Shown in pieces: positions 49,104 through 57,962 of a stretch of 64,000 bases of DNA; the stretch's first letter is position 1, and each line of letters opens with the position of its first letter. The notes under the pieces are model-generated. The model was not told where the DNA came from. It ran no database searches and saw only the letters and a program-made list of their open reading frames with translations. The DNA comes from Oleispirillum naphthae. GTDB taxonomy: Bacteria; Pseudomonadota; Alphaproteobacteria; Rhodospirillales; Rhodospirillaceae. Where the stretch lies: positions 107,084-171,083 of the forward strand of contig JAQAZG010000008.1 in NCBI GenBank assembly GCA_027864655.1, given 5' to 3'. The position numbers and the translations under genes are program-made.

Positions 49104-49141
49104 ATATTCGTTATCATGTGTCGAGAAGTGATAACGAATAT
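49104..49141. promoter_or_regulatory. Perfect 13-bp inverted repeat upstream of the M23 peptidase gene
   Basis: ATATTCGTTATCA and its exact complement TGATAACGAATAT, separated by twelve bases, in an AT-rich stretch. It is placed like an operator or promoter-proximal site for the peptidase gene. Confidence 0.6.
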
Positions 49142-49151
49142 CGGTATTTCT

Positions 49152-49440
49152 TTGTTGTTGCGCGTAGCGCGATAAGACCGTCACGCAACGTGACGGGTGT
49201 CTGCCGCACCGCGGCGAAAAAACTTAGGTTATGGGGTCAAGGGACCATCTCCGCCTCAGAAACGCCCACTGGGCGTTTCTGTCGCCTCCGGCGAACGGCT
49301 ACGATCCCCTTGCGGGTCCGGGCACGGAGAACGCCGAAGGCGTTCGTAGGGACGTTGCCGAAGGCAACGGTCCGAGGCGAAGCCGAGGATGAGGAAAATG
49401 CCTGAAGCATTTTCCGAACTGCAGCCCGGCCTGGTTTTTA
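49152..49440. repeat. Dispersed palindromic intergenic repeat, copy G, with an added hairpin array
   Basis: Begins with the usual core: GCGCGTAGCGCGATAAG, ACCGTCACG...CGTGACGGG and CGCGGCGAAAAAA. In place of a simple right arm it carries a chain of small perfect hairpins: AGAAACGCCC/GGGCGTTTCT, GAACGCC/GGCGTTC, GTTGCC/GGCAAC and GAAAATGC/GCATTTTC. It ends in CCTGGTTTTTACG, including the TAA stop of the histidine-kinase-like gene. Confidence 0.75.
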
Positions 49441-51780
49441 CGCCCGCTCCCGGCGCAGGGTCACGGCGGTGCCTTCGTTCGGCACGGTGACGAAGGAGAA
49501 GCGCCAGCCCTGTAGCGCGGCGTAGCTGCGGATGGCGGCGAAGCGGGCCTCGGCGGCGCGGTCGCCGCCGGGGGAGACGTCCCATCCGGTGCCGGTATCG
49601 GCGATGGTGAGGGTGAGGCCGCCGCCGGGTTCGCGCTGTGCGGCGAGCGAGATGGCGTCGCCCGGCGAGCATCCGGTGAGCGCCATGTCCAGCGCCATGC
49701 CGAGCAGGCGTTCGAAGGCGTCGAGCGACAGGCGTTCCGCGCCGATGGCGGGCTGGCAGTCGAAGTGGAGGTCCACCTCGCGGCGGCCCGCGCGTTCGCG
49801 CGCGGCGGCGAGCACATCCGAGAGCGCGGCGTGGACGTCGAGGGTTTCCGGCGGTTCGGGGTCGCCGCCGCCCCGGAGTTCGTCGGTGGCGACGAGGAGG
49901 CGTTCCATCGCCGCCGCGGCGTCGCGGATGGAATCGATGTAGGCCTGCTGGCGCGGGTTGAGCGCGCCGTAATGGGCGTAGGCGAGCACCTCGCTCCACC
50001 CGGCGATGGAGCGCACGCCGCCCGCGAGCACCGGGGCGAGGCTGCCGCAGCCGTCGGCGGGGATATCGGCGGCGGCGTCGTAGCTGAGCACCGCGCCGCC
50101 GTCGGCGAGCGGCGCGGAGCGCCAGCGCACGGCGCCGCGGCCGGTGTGGGAGAGCGCGCCCTCGGCGGCGTCGCGGTCGTGGAAGAGGCGCGCCATGCGG
50201 GCGGTGAAGTCGCGGCGTTCGGCGGCCTCGGCGATCAGGCGGGCCTGCAGGTCCACCACCTCGGTGAAGCGCAGCGCGGCGTCGGATGCCTCCGCGCCGC
50301 CGGGCAGGGGGCGGATTTCCGGCAGTTCCCACAGCGCGGCGAAGGCGGCGTTGGAGAGGCGCAGGGTGCCGCCCGCGTCGAACACCGCCACCGCCTCGCG
50401 CAGGTGGTTCAAGGTTTCCGCCTGCACGTCGATGAGGGTGTTGTAGGAGCGTTCCAGCGCCAGGGTGTCGGTGACGTCCTCGTAGGTCAGCAGCAGGCCG
50501 CCGAGGGGGTGCGGCGCGACGACGCGGCGCAGCGTGGTGCCGCCGGGCAGGTGCATCAGCGCCTCCACCGGCTCCAGCAGGTCGGTGAAGGCGGCGATCT
50601 CCGCGGCCTTGTAGGCGGGGAAGTCGGCGACCTCGGGCAACTGGCGGCGGTCGCGCAGCACTTCGAGCACGGTGCCGTAGTCCGGCTCGCTGTCGAGCCA
50701 GGCGTCGTCGAGCTGCCAGAGGCGGACGAAGGCGGTGTTGTAGAAGCGCAGCCGCTGGCCGCCGTCGAACACCGCGATGGCGGTGCCCAGGCGCTCCAGC
50801 ACCAGGGCGTGGGCCTCGTCGTGGCGGGCGAGTTCGGCGCGGCTGTCCTGCTGCTCGGTGGTATCGAGCGCGATGCCGACGGTGCCGCCCAGCACCTTGG
50901 CCTCCGCCGCGGTGACGGCGCTTGCGCCGTGGGGCATCAAGGGGGTTTCGCGCACGTCGAGGTGGCGCAGGGTGCCGCCGAGGGCCAGCACCTCGCGCTC
51001 CTGGCGGCTGTCGCCCGCGGCCTGGGCGCGGGCGGCGAGGTCGCGGCCCTCGCGCCCCGCCGCACCGCGCAGCAGTTCCGCGCCCTCGCGGCGGGCGGAG
51101 ATCGGGTCCGCCGCGCCGACGGCGCGGGCGAACGCGGTGTTGCAGAAGGTGATGTCGAGGTCCTCGTTGCGCAGCCAGATCGGCAGCGGCAGGGCGTCCA
51201 GCGCGGCGCGGTAGCGGCTGCGGTCGCGGCGCAGGGTGTGGATGTCGCGCTGCGCCTCCTCCTGTGCCGCGGTTTCGCGGGTGACGTCGGAGAACCAGAT
51301 CACCGAGGTGATGCGCGTGCCCGGGGTTTCGTCGGCGCGCACGCCGGTGAGGCGCAGCGTGCGGCCGCTGCCGGGGGCGGCGACGGTGCGGTCGAAGGTG
51401 TCGCCGGTCTGCAACAGCGCGGCGATCGGCGCGGCGAGCGCCTCGGCATCCGCCGGGGCGAGGGCGGACATCACGTCGAAGAAGGCGGCGCGTTCCCCCT
51501 GCGGCAGGGCCAAGAGCACGGCGAGGCGGCGGCTGCACGCCACGGTGCATTCCGCCGGGTCGGCGACCTCCGCCTCGTGCACCAGAACCAGTGCGCCGTC
51601 CTTGGCCTGCGCCAGAATGCCGGAGAGGCGGGCCGCTTCCACGGCGCGGGCCTTGGCGCGGCGGCGGACGGCGGCGGCGCGGCGCATGCCGCCCGCGGTA
51701 AACAGAACGGCGGCAGCCAGAAAACCGGCCGCCGCCGCGCTGAGTTCGGGAAGGCGTTCGGTCAACGCCGGAAACGTCAT
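49438..51780 (-). CDS. PAS-domain sensor protein with a degenerate histidine kinase core
   Basis: A 780-residue protein: a membrane helix near residues 11-30, then several PAS-like segments. These include RSRYRAALDALPLPIWLRNE, LGTAIAVFDGGQRLRFYNTA and LREAVAVFDAGGTLRLSNAA. The kinase-like tail has LNPRQQAYIDSIRDAAAAME, the dimerisation helix. The phospho-acceptor His (Tyr in DivL) is missing: by alignment it is Pro in APVLAGGVRSIAGW. The ATP-binding part keeps TIADTGTGWD but has a weak N box. It is probably a non-phosphorylating sensor or scaffold related to the DivL-like alphaproteobacterial PAS kinases. ATG 51780 with GGGGGAG upstream is preferred to GTG 51795. It lies 52 bases after ahcY. 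Confidence 0.8.
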   Translation of the reverse strand: MTFPALTERLPELSAAAAGFLAAAVLFTAGGMRRAAAVRRRAKARAVEAARLSGILAQAKDGALVLVHEAEVADPAECTVACSRRLAVLLALPQGERAAFFDVMSALAPADAEALAAPIAALLQTGDTFDRTVAAPGSGRTLRLTGVRADETPGTRITSVIWFSDVTRETAAQEEAQRDIHTLRRDRSRYRAALDALPLPIWLRNEDLDITFCNTAFARAVGAADPISARREGAELLRGAAGREGRDLAARAQAAGDSRQEREVLALGGTLRHLDVRETPLMPHGASAVTAAEAKVLGGTVGIALDTTEQQDSRAELARHDEAHALVLERLGTAIAVFDGGQRLRFYNTAFVRLWQLDDAWLDSEPDYGTVLEVLRDRRQLPEVADFPAYKAAEIAAFTDLLEPVEALMHLPGGTTLRRVVAPHPLGGLLLTYEDVTDTLALERSYNTLIDVQAETLNHLREAVAVFDAGGTLRLSNAAFAALWELPEIRPLPGGAEASDAALRFTEVVDLQARLIAEAAERRDFTARMARLFHDRDAAEGALSHTGRGAVRWRSAPLADGGAVLSYDAAADIPADGCGSLAPVLAGGVRSIAGWSEVLAYAHYGALNPRQQAYIDSIRDAAAAMERLLVATDELRGGGDPEPPETLDVHAALSDVLAAARERAGRREVDLHFDCQPAIGAERLSLDAFERLLGMALDMALTGCSPGDAISLAAQREPGGGLTLTIADTGTGWDVSPGGDRAAEARFAAIRSYAALQGWRFSFVTVPNEGTAVTLRRERA

Positions 51781-51832
51781 CCTTCGCTCCCCCACGGTGT
51801 CTTTTTGCCGGGCGGCTCAGCCGCCCGGTCGG

Positions 51833-53128
51833 TCAGTAACGATATTCCTCCGGCTTGAAGGGGCCGTCAACCGACACGCCGATATAGGCGGCCTGCTCTT
51901 CGCTCATCCGGTCGAGCTTCACCCCGAGCTTGGCGAGGTGCAGGGCGGCGACCTTCTCGTCCAGGGTCTTCGGCAGCACGTAGACCTTCTTTTCGTAGGC
52001 CGCGGCATTGTTCCACAGCTCGATCTGCGCCAGCACCTGGTTGGAGAACGAGGCGCTCATCACGAAGCTCGGGTGGCCGGTGGCGCAGCCGAGGTTGACC
52101 AGGCGGCCCTCCGCCAGAACGATGATGCGCTTGCCGCCGGGGAACTCCACCTCGTCCACCTGCGGCTTCACCGGGTGCCACTTGAGATTGCGCAGCGCGG
52201 CGATCTGGATCTCGCTGTCGAAGTGGCCGATGTTGCAGACGATGGCCCCGGCCTTCATCTTGCGCATGTGGTCGATGGTGATGACGTCGATGTTGCCGGT
52301 GGCGGTGACGAAGATGTCGCCGCGGGTGGCCGCATCCTCCATGGTGGTGACTTCGAAGCCCTCCATCGCCGCCTGCAGGGCGCAGATCGGGTCCACTTCG
52401 GTGACCAGCACGCGGCAACCGGCGCGGCGCAGGGAATCCGCCGAGCCCTTGCCGACGTCGCCGAAGCCCGCGACCACGCCGACCTTGCCCGCCATCATCA
52501 CGTCGGTGCCGCGGCGGATGCCGTCCACCAGGGATTCGCGGCAGCCGTACTTGTTGTCGAACTTCGACTTGGTGACGCTGTCGTTGACGTTGATCGCGGG
52601 CGCGAGAAGGGTGCCCTTCTTCGCCATCTCATAGAGGCGGTGCACGCCGGTGGTGGTCTCTTCCGAGATGCCCTTCACCGCGGCCATCAACTCCGGATGC
52701 TTTTCGTGCATCACCAGGGTGAGGTCGCCGCCGTCGTCGAGGATCATGTTGGGGCGCCAGCCGTCGGGGCCGAAGATGGTCTGTTCGATGCACCACCAGG
52801 CCTCTTCCTCGGTCTCGCCCTTCCAGGCGAACACCGGAACGCCCGCCTTGGCGATCGCCGCCGCGGCGTGGTCCTGGGTGGAGAAGATGTTGCACGAACT
52901 CCAGCGCACCGTCGCGCCGAGCGCCACCAGGGTCTCGATGAGGACGGCGGTCTGGATGGTCATGTGCAGGCAGCCGGCGACGCGCGCGCCCTTCAGGGGC
53001 TGCTTCGGCCCGTATTCGGCGCGAATCGCCATGAGGCCGGGCATCTCCGCCTCGGCAAGGACGATTTCCCTGCGTCCCCAGTCGGCCAGCCCGATATCGG
53101 CAACCTTGTAGTCGGTGAATTCCGTCAT
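51833..53128 (-). CDS. ahcY: S-adenosylhomocysteinase
   Basis: Hydrolyses S-adenosylhomocysteine to adenosine and homocysteine, relieving product inhibition of methyltransferases. The 431-residue protein is highly conserved. Substrate-site segments include [20 protein letters not shown] (about residues 49-68), [17 protein letters not shown] and the NAD motif [18 protein letters not shown]. The C-terminal KPEEYRY is characteristic. ATG 53128 is used, as the family N-terminus is TDYKVADI. No riboswitch was recognised in the 220 bases upstream. Confidence 0.97.
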   Translation of the reverse strand: MTEFTDYKVADIGLADWGRREIVLAEAEMPGLMAIRAEYGPKQPLKGARVAGCLHMTIQTAVLIETLVALGATVRWSSCNIFSTQDHAAAAIAKAGVPVFAWKGETEEEAWWCIEQTIFGPDGWRPNMILDDGGDLTLVMHEKHPELMAAVKGISEETTTGVHRLYEMAKKGTLLAPAINVNDSVTKSKFDNKYGCRESLVDGIRRGTDVMMAGKVGVVAGFGDVGKGSADSLRRAGCRVLVTEVDPICALQAAMEGFEVTTMEDAATRGDIFVTATGNIDVITIDHMRKMKAGAIVCNIGHFDSEIQIAALRNLKWHPVKPQVDEVEFPGGKRIIVLAEGRLVNLGCATGHPSFVMSASFSNQVLAQIELWNNAAAYEKKVYVLPKTLDEKVAALHLAKLGVKLDRMSEEQAAYIGVSVDGPFKPEEYRY

Positions 53129-53348
53129 CTTGTCCTCGTTCTTGAAACCCGGTTCGTCCCCATCCGGGGCGGCGGGATGATAGCGGCGGGGGCCGCGGGT
53201 CACAACCGCAAATCTCGAGCGGTTGATATGGGTCCGGCATCGGCGCGCTGCGAGGGGCAGGGTTGTGCACAATCGGCGGCAAGCAGGGTTCCATCGCCTC
53301 GCGATCTGCTCTATACCAAGCGCTCCGCAACACAATAGGGACCGGGTC

Positions 53349-54320
53349 ATGGGGCAGGTCATTGGCGTTTTCGCGCCGATTTTCGTCATTGCGCTTCTCG
53401 GCTACGGCTGCGGGCGGCTGCGCCTGCTCGGCCCCGCCGGTCCCACCGTGCTGTCGCGCTTCGTCTTCTTCGTCGCCATGCCGCCCCTGATCTTCATCAC
53501 CCTGGCGAAGCGCCAGCCCGCCGAGGTGGCGCACTGGGACTACCTCGCGGCCTATTTCGCCGCCATCGTCATCGGCGGCGTGGCGTTCTTCGCTCTGGCG
53601 CGCTTCGTCTTCCGCGAAACCGGGGCGAAGCTCGCGCTCGGCATCTTCACCGTGGTCAACGGCAACGCGGGCTACCTCGGCATTCCGATCTGCCTCTACG
53701 CCTTCGGCTCGCCGCTGCCCGCGATCCTCGCCACGGTGATCCACATGATCTTCGTCTACCCGGTGCTGCTCACCTGGACGGAGATCGACCTCGCCCGCGC
53801 CGCGGGCGCGCCTGCGGCCTCGCGCGCCGCGAAGATCGGCCAGGTGTTCCTGGTGGTGGCGAAGAACCCGCTGATGATGGCCACCTTCCTCGGCGTGGCG
53901 GCGGTTGCCTCCGGGCTGGTGCTGCCCGGCTGGGTGGAGCGTGCCTGCAACCTGCTGGGCCGCGGCGCCATCCCGGTGGCGGTGTTCGCCCTCGGCCTCA
54001 CCCTGGCGGAAAAGGACGTGGACGCGGGCGGCGTGGACGTGCGCGAAATCGCGGCGGCGAGCGTCATCAAGCTGGTGCTGATCCCGCTGCTCGCCTTCGT
54101 TCTCGGGCGCTTCGTCTTCGGGCTTTCCGGGGAGTCGCTCGCCGCGCTGGTGTTCGTCGCCGCGCTGCCCTCGCCGAAGAACGCCTTCATCCTGGCGCAG
54201 CGCTACGGCGTCTACGTGCGCCGCGCCGCGGTGACGGTGTTCGTCACCACGCTCACCTCCGCCGTCACCCTGCCGCTCATCCTCTACGCCTTCGGCGGCG
54301 TGACGTCTCCGGGGCCGTAA
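53349..54320 (+). CDS. AEC-family transporter (auxin efflux carrier type)
   Basis: A 323-residue inner-membrane protein with about ten hydrophobic helices in two inverted five-helix repeats. The N-terminal repeat contains [18 protein letters not shown] and [15 protein letters not shown] sequence ([20 protein letters not shown], about residues 103-122). The second contains [15 protein letters not shown] (about residues 279-293). Bacterial members carry dicarboxylates or other organic anions; the substrate here is unknown. The TAA stop forms the first bases of repeat copy H. It is divergent from ahcY. Confidence 0.9.
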   Translation: MGQVIGVFAPIFVIALLGYGCGRLRLLGPAGPTVLSRFVFFVAMPPLIFITLAKRQPAEVAHWDYLAAYFAAIVIGGVAFFALARFVFRETGAKLALGIFTVVNGNAGYLGIPICLYAFGSPLPAILATVIHMIFVYPVLLTWTEIDLARAAGAPAASRAAKIGQVFLVVAKNPLMMATFLGVAAVASGLVLPGWVERACNLLGRGAIPVAVFALGLTLAEKDVDAGGVDVREIAAASVIKLVLIPLLAFVLGRFVFGLSGESLAALVFVAALPSPKNAFILAQRYGVYVRRAAVTVFVTTLTSAVTLPLILYAFGGVTSPGP

Positions 54321-54491
54321 AACCAAAACGTTGCAGGGGGACGCGGTCCCCCCGCACCTCCCCTTAGTTTTTCGCCGTGTAGCGGCTGTCAACCGTCAAG
54401 CCGCGTGACGGTCCTATGGCGCTGCGCGCAAAAACCAAAAGTTATGGGGGGTGTGGGGGGGCCAAGGTCCCCCACGAAGTTTTGGCGTTTA
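54318..54491. repeat. Dispersed palindromic intergenic repeat, copy H (inverted core)
   Basis: Lies between convergent AEC and ptsI genes and contributes the TAA stop of both. Left arm: TAAAACCAAAACGTTGC and GGGGGACGCGGTCCCCC. The core is inverted relative to copies A and C: TTTTTCGCCGTGTAGCGGC, then ACCGTCAAGCCGCGTGACGG, then CTATGGCGCTGCGCGC and AAAAACC. Right arm: AAAAGTTATGGGG, GGGGGGCCAAGGTCCCCC and GAAGTTTTGG. Confidence 0.83.
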
Positions 54492-56264
54492 CGCGTCTTC
54501 GCCGTTGAAGGCGGCGACCAGGGCGCGGATTTCCGTGCCTTCGGACTGGCGCAGCACCGCCTGCACCAGGGCGTGCGCCGCTGCGGCCTCCATCTGGCGC
54601 ACCTGCGCCTTGACGAACAAGAGGTTGCCCGGCGCCATGGAGAGCTCCTTGATGCCCATGCCGAGCAGAAGCCCGGTGTAGTGCGGGTCGCCCGCCACCT
54701 CGCCGCACACCGAAACCGGCACGCGGGCGCGGCGGCCCGCCTCGGTGGTGAAGTGGATGAGGCGCAGCACCGCGGGGTGCATGCTGTCGTAGAGGTGGGA
54801 GACCTGCTCGTCGGAGCGGTCGATGGCGAGCGTATACTGGGTCAGGTCGTTGGTGCCGATGGAGAGGAAATCCGCCTCCTTGGCGATGGCGTCGGCGTTC
54901 AGGGCCGCGCCCGGCACCTCGATCATCACGCCCAAGGGCGGCGGTTCGTCGGGCAGGGCCACGCGGGCGCGGCTCAGCGCGGCGAAGGTTTCGGCATAAT
55001 GCACGCGGCACTGCCGCAGTTCGTCCGGCGAGGCGACCATGGGCAGAAGCACGCGCACCGGCCCGTGGCGGGCGGCGCGGAACGCCGCCTCGAACTGGGC
55101 GCGCAGCAACTCCGGCCGCGCCAGCGACAGGCGCACCGCGCGCAGGCCCATCGCCGGGTTCGGCCCGGCGGCGAGGTCGAACAGGCGGGAGAGCTTGTCG
55201 CCGCCGACGTCGAGGGTGCGGAAGGTCACCGGCAGGCCGTCCATGCGCTCCACGACGTTGCGCAGGATGCCGTATTGTTCGTCGGCGGTGGGCACGTCGT
55301 CGCGGTTCATGTAGAGGAATTCGGAGCGGAACAGGCCGATGCCCTCGGCCCCCGCGAGCACCGCGGCGCTGGTTTCCTCCGGCCGTTCGATGTTGGCGAG
55401 CAGGGTGGCGCGCAGCCCGTCCCTGGTCACCGCGGGGAGTGCGCGCAGGCGGTTGAGCGAGCGGAAGCGGCGCAGCGCCGCGGCGCGCCACTTGCGGTAG
55501 TCGGCCAACTGCTCCGACGTGGGATTGAGGATCACCCGCCCGGCGGTGCCATCGACGATCACCGTGCAGCCGGCGCAGAGGTTGTGGGTCAGCCCGGAAA
55601 CCCCGACCACCGCCGGAATGCCCAGCGAGCGCGCCATGATCGCGGTGTGGCTGGCGATGCCGCCGAGTTCGGTGGCGAAGGCGACGACGCGCGCCGGGTC
55701 CATCTGCGCGGTGTCTGCCGGGGTCAGCTCGTCGGCGAGCACGATGGACTGGCGCGGCAGGTCGGCGAACGGCGTGCCCTCGCCGTGGCCGAGGCGGCGC
55801 ACCAGGCGCTGGCCGAGGTCGCGCACGTCGTCGGCGCGCCCGGCGAGGTAGCCGTCCTCCATCGCCGCGAAGGTCTCCATCAGATCGTCGATCTGGTGCT
55901 TCACCGCGGCTTCGGCGTTGATGCTCTTCTCGGCGATCAGGGTCTCGACGCCGCGCACCAGGCGCGAGCGCTTCAGCATCAGGACGTGCGCCTCGAGGAT
56001 CACCGCGACTTCCTCGGCGCTCTGGCCGGGCAGGCGGCGGACATCCTCCTGGATCTTGCGCAGGTCCGCGGCGACGTGGGCCACCGCCTCGCGGAAGCGC
56101 GCGACCTCCTGCGCGATGCGGGCCTCGGGGATGCAGTATTCGATCACCGAGAGGCCGCCGGTCTCGTGCACATAGGCGATGCCGAGCGCGATGCCGGGGC
56201 TGACCCCCAGGCCGTGCATTATCCGGGTCGGCAATTCCGGAATCGGCTGATCGTCAATCTTCAT
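54489..56264 (-). CDS. ptsI: Phosphoenolpyruvate-protein phosphotransferase (PTS enzyme I)
   Basis: Transfers phosphate from PEP to HPr. The 591-residue protein shows the phospho-His in ELGGIASHTAIMARSLGIPA (about residues 199-218). The PEP-binding TIM barrel includes GAEGIGLFRSEFLYMNRD (about residues 305-322) and FLSIGTNDLTQYTLAIDRSD, and ends with ISVCGE-type VPVSVCGEVAGDP. No GAF domain is present, so it is PtsI rather than PtsP-Ntr. No sugar EIIBC permease is nearby; with EIIA-Man and HprK it forms the regulatory PTS of alphaproteobacteria. It overlaps the HPr gene by eleven bases. Confidence 0.95.
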   Translation of the reverse strand: MKIDDQPIPELPTRIMHGLGVSPGIALGIAYVHETGGLSVIEYCIPEARIAQEVARFREAVAHVAADLRKIQEDVRRLPGQSAEEVAVILEAHVLMLKRSRLVRGVETLIAEKSINAEAAVKHQIDDLMETFAAMEDGYLAGRADDVRDLGQRLVRRLGHGEGTPFADLPRQSIVLADELTPADTAQMDPARVVAFATELGGIASHTAIMARSLGIPAVVGVSGLTHNLCAGCTVIVDGTAGRVILNPTSEQLADYRKWRAAALRRFRSLNRLRALPAVTRDGLRATLLANIERPEETSAAVLAGAEGIGLFRSEFLYMNRDDVPTADEQYGILRNVVERMDGLPVTFRTLDVGGDKLSRLFDLAAGPNPAMGLRAVRLSLARPELLRAQFEAAFRAARHGPVRVLLPMVASPDELRQCRVHYAETFAALSRARVALPDEPPPLGVMIEVPGAALNADAIAKEADFLSIGTNDLTQYTLAIDRSDEQVSHLYDSMHPAVLRLIHFTTEAGRRARVPVSVCGEVAGDPHYTGLLLGMGIKELSMAPGNLLFVKAQVRQMEAAAAHALVQAVLRQSEGTEIRALVAAFNGEDA

Positions 56265-56535
56265 GGAACTTGGCTTCCACCAGGTCGCAGAGAGCGTTCA
56301 GCGCGGCCTCCGCCTCGGCGCCTTCCGCCGAGAGGCGGATGGCGCAGCCGAGACCGGCCGCCAGCATCATCAGGCCCATGATCGATTCGCCCGAGACGGT
56401 CTGCCCGTTCTTGGACACCGAGACGCGCGCGTCGAAGCCGCTCGCCAGTTTCACGAACTTGGCGGCGGCGCGGGCGTGCAGGCCGCGCATGTTGCGGATC
56501 GTCACTTCGCGGTCGGTCAGGGCAGTCTTCGTCAA
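56254..56535 (-). CDS. HPr phosphocarrier protein
   Basis: A 93-residue HPr with the phospho-His in NMRGLHARAAAKFVKLA (about residues 15-31) and the regulatory Ser in SGESIMGLMMLAAGLG (about residues 48-63). The latter is the target of HprK encoded downstream on the same strand. It carries phosphate from enzyme I to the EIIA-Man-type protein encoded by the preceding gene. Confidence 0.95.
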   Translation of the reverse strand: MTKTALTDREVTIRNMRGLHARAAAKFVKLASGFDARVSVSKNGQTVSGESIMGLMMLAAGLGCAIRLSAEGAEAEAALNALCDLVEAKFHED

Positions 56536-56555
56536 CGCGTACTCTCCATAGGGAC

Positions 56556-56957
56556 TCAGGGCTGCGCCAGCAGCTTGGAGGCGACATTGATGTACTTGCG
56601 CCCGGCCTCCTGGGCGCTCATCACCGCATCGTTCAGGGTCTCGCTGTCGCGCACCGATGCGAGCTTGATCAGCATCGGCAGGTTGACCCCGGCGATCACC
56701 TCGATGCGGGTCTTGTCCATGATCGAGATGGCGAGGTTCGACGGCGTGCCGCCGAACATGTCGGTGAGCACCACCGCGCCTTCGCCGCTATCCACCGCGG
56801 CGACGCTGTCCATGATGTCCTGACGGCGGCGTTCCATGTCGTCGTCGGGTCCGATGCACACGGCCTTCACCTGCTCCTGGCGGCCGACCACGTGTTCCAG
56901 GGCGGCGATCAATTCTTCGGCCAGACGGCCGTGGGTGACGAGTACCATGCCGATCAT
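56556..56957 (-). CDS. PTS EIIA component, mannose family
   Basis: A 133-residue EIIA-Man domain protein. The phospho-His is in MVLVTHGRLAEELIAALEHV (about residues 4-23), and TDMFGGTPSNLAISIMD (about residues 65-81) is the second conserved block. With no EIIB or EIIC encoded nearby, it serves as a regulatory sensor of PEP/nitrogen status. ATG 56957 is supported by the family N-terminus. It stands between rapZ and HPr. Confidence 0.94.
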   Translation of the reverse strand: MIGMVLVTHGRLAEELIAALEHVVGRQEQVKAVCIGPDDDMERRRQDIMDSVAAVDSGEGAVVLTDMFGGTPSNLAISIMDKTRIEVIAGVNLPMLIKLASVRDSETLNDAVMSAQEAGRKYINVASKLLAQP

Positions 56958-57080
56958 TGCGCGATTGGTTCCTTCCCTCTGTCCGGATCTTCCCGAATCC
57001 GGCCCTTCGCTTCTCCGCTCCGCAAGGGTCCCTATTGAGCCGGTTTTTGCGCCCGCTTTCAAGATTTTCGGGCAGACGCC

Positions 57081-57962
57081 TCAGGACCCCGGGGATTGCA
57101 ACTCGCGGTGGCGCACCGAGGTGCCGTAGCCCGCCTCGGCGAGCCAGGCGCCCAGGCGCTCGGCGACGAACACCGAGCGGTGCCGCCCGCCGGTGCAGCC
57201 CACCGCGATGGTGAGATAGCTTTTGCCCTCGGTCACGTAGCGCGGCAGCAGCGGGTCCAGAAGGGCGGTGAGGCGGCCGAGGAACTCCGGAAAGTCCGGG
57301 TCGGCGGCCACGTAGTCCTGTACCGCAGCGTCGCGTCCGGTGAGGTCGCGCAGCGCCGTATCGTAGTGCGGATTGCGCAGGAAGCGCACGTCGAACACCA
57401 GGTCGGCCTCGCGCGGCAGGCCGCGGCGGAACGAGAACGAGGTGACGAACACGTGCAGCCCGGTGGAGGCGAGGCCGTAGCGGGTGAGCAGCATCGTCTT
57501 GAGCGCGCCGGGCGGCAGGTCGGAGGTGTCGATGACGTCGTCGGCGCCGTCCTTGAGCGGCGCGAGCAACTGGCGCTCGAGCGCGATGCCGTCGGCGAGG
57601 GGGCGGTCGGCGGCGAGCGGGTGGCGGCGCCGCGTCTCGGTGTAGCGGCGTTGCAGCACGTCGTCGTCGCAGTCGAGGAAGACCACGCGCGGCCGCGCCA
57701 TGCCCGCCTTTTCCACGTCGCGGACGAAGCGGCGGATCGCCGCGACGTCGAAGTCGCGGGTGCGGATGTCCACGCCGATGGCGAGCGGCCGCCGTGCCCC
57801 CTCGGGGCCGGCGGCGCCGCCGATCATCCGGCGCAGCAGGAACAGCGGCACGTTGTCCACCGCCTCGTAGCCCAGGTCCTCGAAGGTCTTGAGCGTGGTG
57901 GACTTGCCCGCGCCGGAAAGCCCGGTGACCACCACCACTTCGGGGGCGGAGGCGGTGCTCAT
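57081..57962 (-). CDS. rapZ: RapZ-family nucleotide-binding protein
   Basis: A 293-residue P-loop protein of the RapZ/YvcJ family. Walker A is VVVVTGLSGAGKSTTLKTFE (about residues 9-28), and EAVDNVPLFLLRRMI follows. The C-terminal domain has DVRFLRNPHYD and the conserved YLTIAVGCTGGRHRSVFVAE (about residues 259-278). In enterobacteria RapZ is an RNA adaptor controlling GlmS; in alphaproteobacteria the role is less clear. ATG 57962 overlaps the hprK stop by four bases, so the longer start is not used. Confidence 0.95.
   Translation of the reverse strand: MSTASAPEVVVVTGLSGAGKSTTLKTFEDLGYEAVDNVPLFLLRRMIGGAAGPEGARRPLAIGVDIRTRDFDVAAIRRFVRDVEKAGMARPRVVFLDCDDDVLQRRYTETRRRHPLAADRPLADGIALERQLLAPLKDGADDVIDTSDLPPGALKTMLLTRYGLASTGLHVFVTSFSFRRGLPREADLVFDVRFLRNPHYDTALRDLTGRDAAVQDYVAADPDFPEFLGRLTALLDPLLPRYVTEGKSYLTIAVGCTGGRHRSVFVAERLGAWLAEAGYGTSVRHRELQSPGS

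Noticed and set aside
53129..53348. Possible SAH or SAM riboswitch upstream of ahcY
   Set aside because: GC-rich stems exist but I could not match the conserved core of either class; a covariance search would be needed.
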